Of a stretch of DNA of 13,444 nt, positions 7,801 through 13,444 are shown piece after piece (the first letter of the stretch is position 1; each line of letters starts with the position of its first letter). Position numbers and translations under genes: made by a program. Under the pieces are notes generated by a model. It ran no database searches. It was not told where the DNA came from and saw nothing but the letters and a program-made list of their open reading frames with translations. This DNA comes from Candidatus Nitrosopumilus sp. GTDB lineage: Archaea > Thermoproteota > Nitrososphaeria > Nitrososphaerales > Nitrosopumilaceae. The stretch spans positions 1-13,444 of the forward strand of contig JABMOR010000103.1 in assembly GCA_013203245.1 (NCBI GenBank), given 5' to 3'.

Positions 7801-8685
7801 TCCAGAGCGATGATGTGCTTGAGGAATTCCAGAAACTTCATTATCAAAGTATGTTGTAGAGTGATACTGTAACAAGTCAACTAAATCTTGAACAATTAAT
7901 GGTGGAGTTCCGGCTTCTTTACTTTCCTTTAGTCTTTGATTAACTCTAATGATATCTACCATTTTGTGGGTTAAATCATCTTCAGATCTAATTCCAGTTT
8001 CAAGAATAATTGAAGGTCTAACAGTGACAGGTGGAACAGGTAATGCTTGTAGAATGAACCATTCGGGTCTAGCAGTGATTGGATCATAATTTAACAAAGA
8101 TAAATCTGCATCAAGAATTTGTGTAAATCTTTCTCTAATTGTGATTGGTAATAATCTATGTTCACCAATTTCGGTTTTCTCTACAAAGATTGTTGGTTTT
8201 GTAAAGACTAATTCGTATTGGGTTTTTCCGCAGTGAGGGCACTCTTTTGCTTTTTTGGCCTTTTCAATAATTTGTTCTGGAATACGCTTTTGTGAAATTA
8301 CAGTATAAGCTACATGTTTATCTTTAATTTTCTGGAATGAATTAAGATCCTCTTGAGGGACTTTAAGTCTGGCACATGAACGACATGTTGATTGTAATAA
8401 TTTGTAAATATTATCAATAAATGCAATGTGTAAAATTGGTTCTGCAAGTTCGATATGTCCAAAGTGTCCAGGACATCTTGCGGCAGTATTTCCACATGTA
8501 AGACATTTTTGTCCAGGCTCAAGTGTTCCTAGTCTACCATCCATAAGACCCCCTTGTACAGGCATTCCATCTTCATCATATGTTTCAGGAGCAGTAATTT
8601 CTGCTACAGAGTATTTTCTAATTTCAGTTGGGGACCATACTGAAAATCGAATTCCATCAATTGCTTTAATTGCTTGAACAGACAT
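4879..8685 (-). CDS. rpoA: DNA-directed RNA polymerase subunit A, unsplit (A'+A'')
   Basis: Largest catalytic subunit of archaeal RNA polymerase, here 1268 residues in one chain. Most archaea make A' and A'' as two proteins, and the fused form is known from Thaumarchaeota. Clamp zinc ligands are C61, C64, C71 and H74. A second set is C101, C104, C149 and C152. The lid/rudder region is around 312-333 (SLSGKRVDFSSRTVISPDP). The catalytic magnesium loop NADFDGD is at 457-463, with D459, D461 and D463 as ligands. The bridge helix is about 785-820, ending in SGYMQRR. The trigger-loop region is about 936-985 (PGQAVGIVTAQSIGEPGTQM). The usual A'/A'' junction would fall near 870-900 and is uninterrupted. 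The ATG overlaps the rpoB stop by one base (TAATG), with GGAG eight bases upstream. No damage is seen despite the adjacent mobile element. Confidence 0.98.
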   Translation of the reverse strand: MSVQAIKAIDGIRFSVWSPTEIRKYSVAEITAPETYDEDGMPVQGGLMDGRLGTLEPGQKCLTCGNTAARCPGHFGHIELAEPILHIAFIDNIYKLLQSTCRSCARLKVPQEDLNSFQKIKDKHVAYTVISQKRIPEQIIEKAKKAKECPHCGKTQYELVFTKPTIFVEKTEIGEHRLLPITIRERFTQILDADLSLLNYDPITARPEWFILQALPVPPVTVRPSIILETGIRSEDDLTHKMVDIIRVNQRLKESKEAGTPPLIVQDLVDLLQYHSTTYFDNEVSGIPQAHHRSGRPLKTLTQRLKGKEGRFRGSLSGKRVDFSSRTVISPDPNLDLSEVGVPEQVAMKLTIPEIVTDWNIDRMRKLVINGPEKHPGVNYIVRPDGVKIRLDFVEDRSTIAETLEVGYLIERHLSDGDIVMFNRQPSLHQMSIMAHYVRVLPGKTFRLHPSVCPPYNADFDGDEMNLHVPQSEEARAEAILLMRVQDQLISPRYGGPIIGALRDFVTGAYLLTKDDTILSLQEFSNYAMLGGYTGALPKPGTKTKDGPAYTGKQLFSLFLPKDFNYVLTSKWSKGTKGPEKDVVIKNGELISGVIDKTSIGAEEPESVLHRITKDYGNAAGKSFLNSILIMVKQFITHYGFSYGYGDLEVPEKNVQQILDNIQATYDTVADLSDQYEKGTLKLTRGMKAEEALEAYIVNELGKARETAGATANDSLDDSNAGKIMATTGARGSALNVGQMAGALGQQSRRGNRMSFGFSNRALTHYQEHDSNPDAHGFVKSNYRTGLTALEFFFHAMGGREGLVDTAVRTQQSGYMQRRLINALEHIRLEYDGTVRDPHGHIVQFLYGEDGIDVQKSDHGEAFNASRLAESQTMTDSGKKATKEEMETLTKKYTKTFNPRLTKLVIDALQKSNLSKEGVEAVCKKGLSLYNKAQVEPGQAVGIVTAQSIGEPGTQMTLRTFHFAGIKERNVTLGLPRLIELVDARKKPVTPTMDIYLDEESKKSREKAIEVARNVLQTKVSALITGNINDGAPTDYSTNIKLILSPNRLKERGCSVAEVEAALSSNKKFKMEVTGELITLNLVDEADTAIAIAIRNKVLNTTVKGVPDVERVTLVQKDDEWVIQTTGSNIAKVLEVKGIDKKNVRTNNVFEIAGTLGIEAARNSLINELNHTLGDQGLEVDNRYIMLVSDLMCSRGYMQQIGRHGIAGTKDSVLARAAFEITVPTIAHAALMGEVEQLKGITENVIVGSNILIGSGTVDLYMQVSKKK

Positions 8686-11600
8686 TAGATTTTCTCCTTG
8701 ATCAATAATCTTGGTGCAACATTAAGACTTTGCATTTCTTGTAACAATAATTTGAATGCATAAGCTACAGATACAGAAGATACTTTGGCTTTATCACCAC
8801 AGACTCTGCAAACGTATTTTCTTTGTTTAACATCATGATATGCAACAAGACCACATCTTTCACATACAAAAATATCAGACTTGTCAGACTCGTCTAACAA
8901 TCTATCTTTAAGAATCATTGAAGCACCATATGCAATTAAACAATCTCTCTCCATTTCACCAAATCTCAATCCACCACCTCTTGCTCTTCCTTCAGTTGGT
9001 TGTTTGGTTAACATCTGAACTTGTCCACGAGCTCTTGCATGGATTTTGTCTGCAACCATGTGGTGTAGTTTTTGATAATATACAACTCCAATGAAGACAT
9101 CTACTGGAAATGCTTTTCCAGTTCTGCCATCATACATTGTTTCTTTACCAGAATATTCAAAACCGTGTGCATCCATAACTTCTTTAACTTCAGGCATTTT
9201 TTCTCCCACAAATGCTGAACCATCGAATCTTTTTCCACGTAATGCAGCTGCTTTACCACAAATAGATTCCATCATCATTCCAACTGTCATTCTTGAAGGG
9301 AATGCATGTGGATTAATCAAAACATCTGGAGACATTCCTTCTGCAGTGTAAGGCAAGTCTTCGGCTTTAGCTAAAATTCCAAGTACACCTTTTTGTCCAT
9401 GTCTTGATGCAAATTTATCACCAATTTCAGGGATTCTCATGTCTCTTGCTCTAATTTTGTACATTTTTCCACCTTCATTTGATTGAGTCATAACTACAGT
9501 GTCAATTACTCCAGTTTCAGATGGTCTCACACCAATAGAAGTATCTCGTCTGTATGGACCAGAAGATTCGAATTCTCTATACTCTTCCATAAATCTTGGA
9601 GGACTAGTTTTTCCAATTAAAATATCTCCACCCTTAACTGGAGATTCAGATGCAACTACACCATCATCTTCAAGTAATCTATATGCACGTTCACCTTTGT
9701 AACCCCTGATGTTATCTTCAGCGTTTGGAATTTCAAAGCTATCACGCATTCCGCCAGGATATTGTTTTGCTTCAGCATCATAAATTCTAAAGAAGAAAGT
9801 TCTACCTAATCCTCTATCAACTGATGATTGACTTAATACAATTGCATCTTCAATGTTGTAACCATCAAATGGTAATACTGCAACAATACAATTCTGACCG
9901 GCTGGTCTGTCTTCCAATCCCAAAAGTTTCATTGCTTTTGTATTAACAATTGGAACTTGTGGGTATAACATTAGGTGTTGTCTAACATAGGTACTGGTAT
10001 TCATCATAGGTGTTGAAAATCCTAAACTTTGTTTTGCCATTGCAGATTCGTATGTATTTCTTGGAGATTGGTTATGTTCAGGATATGGAATGATTGAAGC
10101 TCCTGCACCTAGTATTGATGGTGTGAATACTTCTAAGTGAGTATGTTTCTTTGTATCTTTTTCATCCAAAGCGACATAGCAATTTTCTTCTTCATTGGCA
10201 TCAATGACTTCCATGATTCCCATTCTCAAAAGATCAGTCCAAGAAAGTAATTTCTTTGAAATTTTATCTAGTAATTCTGAAGTTAGTAATGATTTGTTAT
10301 CTTTGATAATAATTAATGGACGTAGTACTCTACCTGCATTACAATTAACATACAGCCTTCTTGTTGAACCTTCAATTTCTGATTTATGGAAAGATATTCC
10401 AACATGCGGATGAATTTTTGAATTTCTTCTCAAATCTCTAAGGGATTCTGCCAACTCTCCACCCTCTTTGTAATATCCAATTAATCGTCCATCTACGAAT
10501 ACTCTAGTTCCATCTTTTTTCAAATCTTCTTTTGCATCAAAGAAATGTACAGTTCCAAGATCAAAGAGTTTTTCTACAATTTCTTCAGATGGGATATTTA
10601 TAGAAATAATTCCAGATAATGCTAAATTTTTCACCAAACCACAGTTGGAGCCTTCAGGAGTTTCACTTGGACAGATTCTTCCAAAGTGAGTTGAATGTAA
10701 ATCTCTGGCTTCAAAGTTTGGTTGAGTTCTGCTTAATGGAGATTGAATTCTTCTGAGATGACTAATTGTTGAAAGGTAATTAGTTCTATCAAGTAGTTGT
10801 GTAACACCAACACGTCCTCGTCCCCAGTTTCCAGTTGCAATAGCATTGTTTAGTTTGTCAGTAATAATTCCCGGACGAATTGCTGCAGCAACTGCATTAA
10901 TTCCACGTTTTTGACCAGAACGTTCTAGTTGATATTTCATATCTCTAACCAAATTTCTAAATGCAGTTCTAAATAGATCTGCCAACATTTGCCCTGCAAA
11001 TTTGATTACTTTATTTCCATAATGATCTTTATCATCAGGAGTAATCCAACCAAGTTTTAATTCTAATAATTTACAAGCTGCTTCTCCCAAGAACTGGGCT
11101 TTTTCTTTTCTGTTTTCAGGATGTTTACCTAAGTGTGGCAATAGTCCCCAATCAAGTAATGTCTCAGCACGTTTTATCTGGAATTCCTCTAACATTCCAG
11201 GTGCAATTCTTTTACTGATATAGACAATTGCATCTTTTGACGTTGGTACATCACCTGCTTTCTCAAATGAGCCTTCTAATTCATCTTGAATTTGATCAAC
11301 TAATGAAACAACAGATGCGATTTCCCTATCAGATTCTAATCCGAGTGCTCTCATTAATGTGACAACTGGAATATCAACTGGAGAGCCAGGAATTCTAGCA
11401 ACAATCAATCCATCATTTTTCATGACAAGTTCTAGTTTTGCACGATAACCTACAATTGAAGAATATACTTTGGCTTTGAAAACAATGTTTCCTCCAACAG
11501 TTTCTCTATCCACAATTATTTTGTTGTAAGAAAGATCTTCTAATCCAACAATTACACGTTCTGAACCATTGATGATAAAGTAACCACCAGGATCACTTGG

Positions 11601-12032
11601 ATCTTCTCCATGTTCAATTAATTTTTGAGTAGAGAAATTATTTAAGATACAAGCATTTGATTTTGCCATAACTGGTACATCTCCAATATGTACAAATCTA
11701 GATTCTAAAATTTTTCCATCTTCTACAACACTTGCTTCCATCATAACTGGTGCAGAGTAGGAAACATTTCTCAATCTTGCCTCAGCTGGAGTGATGTGAG
11801 TGATTGAACCATCAAGTTCCATCATTCTTGGCTGTTGAAGTTTTACTTTACCTAGTTGAATCTTGTAAGGATATTCTGCATTTTCAATATCAATTTGTGC
11901 AACTTCATTAATGATACTTTGAAGTCCTCTTTCTAAAAATTCATCAAATGAATTTAGATGTTGACGTGCTATACCTTCACGTTTTAAGATATCTTGAATT
12001 ATTGGCCATCTTTTAGTTGAAGGATCTACCAT
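8685..12032 (-). CDS. rpoB: DNA-directed RNA polymerase subunit B, unsplit
   Basis: Second-largest catalytic subunit of RNA polymerase, 1115 residues. It is a single chain, unlike the split B'/B'' of many methanogens and halophiles. Recognisable blocks include the fork/hybrid-binding segment HFGRICPSETPEGSNCGLVK, the GYNIEDA motif near the active centre, and RHGQKG at about 877-882, whose lysines contact the nascent RNA or incoming NTP in this family. A C-terminal zinc site is formed by C1057, C1060, C1075 and C1078. The ATG at 12032 directly follows the rpoH stop with no gap, and the 3' end shares one base with rpoA. The three genes therefore form one translationally linked unit, which suits fixed subunit stoichiometry. 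Confidence 0.98.
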   Translation of the reverse strand: MVDPSTKRWPIIQDILKREGIARQHLNSFDEFLERGLQSIINEVAQIDIENAEYPYKIQLGKVKLQQPRMMELDGSITHITPAEARLRNVSYSAPVMMEASVVEDGKILESRFVHIGDVPVMAKSNACILNNFSTQKLIEHGEDPSDPGGYFIINGSERVIVGLEDLSYNKIIVDRETVGGNIVFKAKVYSSIVGYRAKLELVMKNDGLIVARIPGSPVDIPVVTLMRALGLESDREIASVVSLVDQIQDELEGSFEKAGDVPTSKDAIVYISKRIAPGMLEEFQIKRAETLLDWGLLPHLGKHPENRKEKAQFLGEAACKLLELKLGWITPDDKDHYGNKVIKFAGQMLADLFRTAFRNLVRDMKYQLERSGQKRGINAVAAAIRPGIITDKLNNAIATGNWGRGRVGVTQLLDRTNYLSTISHLRRIQSPLSRTQPNFEARDLHSTHFGRICPSETPEGSNCGLVKNLALSGIISINIPSEEIVEKLFDLGTVHFFDAKEDLKKDGTRVFVDGRLIGYYKEGGELAESLRDLRRNSKIHPHVGISFHKSEIEGSTRRLYVNCNAGRVLRPLIIIKDNKSLLTSELLDKISKKLLSWTDLLRMGIMEVIDANEEENCYVALDEKDTKKHTHLEVFTPSILGAGASIIPYPEHNQSPRNTYESAMAKQSLGFSTPMMNTSTYVRQHLMLYPQVPIVNTKAMKLLGLEDRPAGQNCIVAVLPFDGYNIEDAIVLSQSSVDRGLGRTFFFRIYDAEAKQYPGGMRDSFEIPNAEDNIRGYKGERAYRLLEDDGVVASESPVKGGDILIGKTSPPRFMEEYREFESSGPYRRDTSIGVRPSETGVIDTVVMTQSNEGGKMYKIRARDMRIPEIGDKFASRHGQKGVLGILAKAEDLPYTAEGMSPDVLINPHAFPSRMTVGMMMESICGKAAALRGKRFDGSAFVGEKMPEVKEVMDAHGFEYSGKETMYDGRTGKAFPVDVFIGVVYYQKLHHMVADKIHARARGQVQMLTKQPTEGRARGGGLRFGEMERDCLIAYGASMILKDRLLDESDKSDIFVCERCGLVAYHDVKQRKYVCRVCGDKAKVSSVSVAYAFKLLLQEMQSLNVAPRLLIKEKI

Positions 12033-12284
12033 TTAGACTTCCACCACATATCGATAATACAAACTTTCACCAGCAGTTGAACTTGTTCTAGTGATCTTAA
12101 TCATATCTCCGGGTTTTACACCAAGTCCCAAAATCGCAGGATCATTTGCAAAAATTAATGGTAATTCAGTTGGTTTACAATTGTATTTTTTTAAAATTTC
12201 TTCACCTTCTTGTTTAGTCATAATTTCATGTTTTGGAACATAAATATGATCAGGTACTAGAACTTGATTTTTCTTAGTTGCCAT
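12033..12284 (-). CDS. rpoH: DNA-directed RNA polymerase subunit H
   Basis: An 83-residue subunit corresponding to the C-terminal domain of eukaryotic RPB5, located at the polymerase jaw. Family hallmarks are the opening VPDHIYVPKHEIM, the central segment LKKYNCKPTELPLIFANDPA and the closing GVKPGDMIKITR...YYRYVV. It is the first gene of the rpoH-rpoB-rpoA operon, the usual archaeal order. The ATG at 12284 has a strong purine run (GGGGG, complement of 12293-12297) eight bases upstream, supporting this start. A five-codon mini-frame, ATG GGG GAT TTG TAA, ends exactly where rpoH begins. Confidence 0.96.
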   Translation of the reverse strand: MATKKNQVLVPDHIYVPKHEIMTKQEGEEILKKYNCKPTELPLIFANDPAILGLGVKPGDMIKITRTSSTAGESLYYRYVVEV

Positions 12285-12321
12285 TTACAAATCCCCCATG
12301 TTTAACATCAAATGTAACAGA

Positions 12322-12377
12322 AAATAATGTACACAAACTGTCAAAAATTCGCTTTCTGGTTAATATATATGTAATTT
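12322..12377 (-). promoter_or_regulatory. Candidate promoter of the rpoH-rpoB-rpoA operon
   Basis: Two TATA-like stretches face rpoH in the divergent gap. CATATATATTAA (complement of about 12364-12377) would give a leader near 55 bases. ACATTATTTT (about 12322-12333) would give a leader near 18 bases. The first looks more TATA-like. Neither start site is proven. The remainder of the gap (12285-12463) shows no gene beyond a five-codon mini-frame at 12285-12299. Confidence 0.35.
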
Positions 12378-12425
12378 CAACTTTATCAGAAAACACTATT
12401 TTTTCTATTTAGTCAATAAATTTTT

Positions 12426-12463
12426 TCGCAACCTTAAATAGTCCAAATTTGGGCGTAAAAATA
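12426..12463 (+). promoter_or_regulatory. Promoter of the PEFG-CTERM protein gene
   Basis: CTTAAATA (12433-12440), preceded by a CGCAAC stretch that could act as a BRE, lies about 26 bases before ATG 12464. That is the distance at which archaeal transcription begins, so the message is probably leaderless. This decides the start in favour of 12464 over the in-frame TTG at 12449. Confidence 0.6.
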
Positions 12464-13288
12464 ATGAAATCACATTTGACGGTGTTTGCCTTAACTGCAA
12501 TTTTATTTGCAAGTATTGGTATGGCACCAGCATTTGGACAAATACAAAGCCCGATTGTTGTTATGACAGACAAACCATCCTATTCTGATGGGGAGACAAT
12601 CATAGTAACAGGAGAAGTAAGAGATCTGTATTCAGGAACTCCAGTAAGTTTGATAGTTAAGAACGACAATGCAATTGTTGCTCTTGCTCAACTAACTGTG
12701 GGTGTTGACAAAAAATTCAGCACTGAAATTACAGCAGGTGGAACAATGAGAACAGCTGGAAGTTATACAGTTGAAGTAACTTATGGAACACAAAATCGTG
12801 TAGCAACAACATCATTTGAATTCGGAGGATCTACACCATCTACAGATGGTGGATCTGCAGTAACTGACAAAACAGTTTCAGTTCAAGGTTCTAGTGATTT
12901 GATAGGATATGAAATTACAGGTGGAAAACTATTAGGTATCATGCCTGATGTAGAAGCAAATTCACTGATCATATCTATTGATGCTACAAGCGACGGTTCA
13001 CTTACACTCACAATCCCTAGATCTGTATTGGATGCAACAATGAACGGTGAAGATGATGCCTTTTTCGTCTTAATTGATGGAGAAGAAGTAGACTTTGAAG
13101 AAACAACATCTTCAACAGATAGAATACTCACCATAGCATTCCCAGCAGGTGCTGAAGAGATTGAAATAATCGGTACATTTGTAGTCCCAGAATTTGGTAC
13201 AATCGCAGCCATGATTCTAGCAGTAGCAATTATCTCAATAATTGCAATATCTGCAAAATCAAGACTAAGCATTATACCAAGATACTAA
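12464..13288 (+). CDS. Secreted, membrane-anchored PEFG-CTERM surface protein
   Basis: A 274-residue exported protein. Residues 1 to about 25 are a signal peptide (MKSHLTVFALTAILFASIG, ending near APAFGQ). A beta-rich domain of immunoglobulin or macroglobulin-like character follows (about 30-125: DKPSYSDGETIIVTGEV...YTVEVTYG). After a Ser/Thr/Gly-rich linker there is a second beta-rich domain (about 140-238). The C-terminus has the tripartite PEFG-CTERM signal: PEFG at 242-245, a hydrophobic helix, then a short basic tail. Known: PEFG-CTERM proteins of Thaumarchaeota are thought to be processed by an archaeosortase and attached at the cell surface. There are no catalytic residues that I recognise; a structural or adhesive surface role is inferred. 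The TTG five codons upstream is unlikely as start because the TATA box places transcription at about 12463. Confidence 0.88.
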   Translation: MKSHLTVFALTAILFASIGMAPAFGQIQSPIVVMTDKPSYSDGETIIVTGEVRDLYSGTPVSLIVKNDNAIVALAQLTVGVDKKFSTEITAGGTMRTAGSYTVEVTYGTQNRVATTSFEFGGSTPSTDGGSAVTDKTVSVQGSSDLIGYEITGGKLLGIMPDVEANSLIISIDATSDGSLTLTIPRSVLDATMNGEDDAFFVLIDGEEVDFEETTSSTDRILTIAFPAGAEEIEIIGTFVVPEFGTIAAMILAVAIISIIAISAKSRLSIIPRY

Positions 13289-13312
13289 ATTTCATCTTTT
13301 TTTCTCTTTTTA
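13289..13312 (+). terminator. T-rich terminator after the PEFG-CTERM gene
   Basis: Directly after the stop codon the plus strand is a pyrimidine-rich run dominated by T (tttcatctttttttctcttt type). Runs of U without a hairpin are a known archaeal termination signal. The 3' end of the run merges into the TATA box of the next gene. Confidence 0.55.
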
Positions 13313-13350
13313 AATATACATAAATAACAATAATGTTTGGATGAAAATAG
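13307..13350 (+). promoter_or_regulatory. Promoter and short leader of the last gene
   Basis: TTTTTAAATATACATAAATA (13307-13326) contains a good archaeal TATA box around 13309-13316. The expected transcription start is near 13338-13341, about ten bases before ATG 13351. The leader contains ATG 13341, which opens a six-codon frame ending at 13361 and overlapping the main start in another frame. Confidence 0.5.
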
Positions 13351-13444
13351 ATGAATTTTAAACGTTCTACAACATCAATGGCAATAGCCCTCATGGCACT
13401 GTCATTAGTTTCAATGACTTCAATTCAACAAGAAGCTTTTGCTC
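13351..13444 (+). CDS. Exported protein, N-terminal part only (runs off window)
   Basis: The frame opens at ATG 13351 and continues to the window edge, giving 31 residues. They form a signal peptide: a basic start (MNFKRS), a hydrophobic core (MAIALMALSLVSM) and a likely cleavage region near EAFA. The mature part is outside the window, so the function is unknown. Its position behind the PEFG-CTERM gene and the similar signal-peptide style (ending AFG versus AFA) suggest another surface or secreted protein. It has its own TATA box and so need not share a transcript with its neighbour. Confidence 0.7.
   Translation, partial: MNFKRSTTSMAIALMALSLVSMTSIQQEAFA

Noticed and set aside
12449..12463. 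Upstream TTG start for the PEFG-CTERM protein
   Set aside because: The TATA box at 12433-12440 places transcription start near 12463, so the TTG would be outside the message. ATG 12464 also gives a proper signal peptide.
12883..13272. Antisense open frame of about 129 codons opposite the PEFG-CTERM gene
   Set aside because: The plus-strand gene has signal peptide, domains, sorting tail and promoter. The opposite frame has none and is Ser/Ile-rich, as expected of a shadow.
1..13444. tRNA genes or a CRISPR array, as an integration target or defence locus
   Set aside because: I saw no cloverleaf-like sequence with a T-loop GGTTCAA-type motif and no regularly spaced repeats of 20 bases or more. 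This was read by eye, so a tRNA scan would be the firm test.

Overview
The window looks like a piece of chromosome from an ammonia-oxidising archaeon of the Nitrosopumilus type (Thaumarchaeota/Nitrososphaerota). Three things support this. The RNA polymerase large subunit is a single unsplit chain (A' and A'' joined), beside an unsplit RpoB and an archaeal RpoH. The protein divergent from them ends in a PEFG-CTERM sorting tail. The DNA is AT-rich, with archaeal TATA-like boxes close to start codons. The assignment rests on features read by eye, not on a database search.

Right and middle (4879-12284, minus strand): a compact polymerase operon in the order rpoH-rpoB-rpoA. rpoH and rpoB abut exactly, and rpoB and rpoA share one base (TAATG). 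Both large subunits carry their expected zinc-binding and active-site motifs and look intact. Right end (12464-13444, plus strand): divergent from rpoH lies a secreted, membrane-anchored PEFG-CTERM surface protein with an apparently leaderless promoter. A T-rich terminator follows, then the start of a second exported protein cut by the window edge.

Left (1 to about 4866): a probable integrated mobile element lies directly behind rpoA. It holds a tyrosine recombinase whose start is only 42 bases past the rpoA stop and on the same strand, and a convergent AT-rich winged-helix protein whose stop codon touches the integrase stop. Divergent from that is a three-gene operon of two small unknown proteins and a primase-polymerase/SF3 helicase fusion. 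Paired GTAC repeats lie just beyond the helicase gene. Replication, integration and regulation genes are present, but no capsid, packaging or cargo gene is visible. The left end of the element lies outside the window.

The most interesting point is the location. In archaea the polymerase operon usually continues into rpl30e, nusA and rps12. Here the integrase sits there instead, which suggests that the element uses the 3' end of rpoA as its attachment site. The integrase also has a Lys where family members usually have the second catalytic Arg, and a C-terminal extension of about 110 residues beyond the catalytic Tyr.
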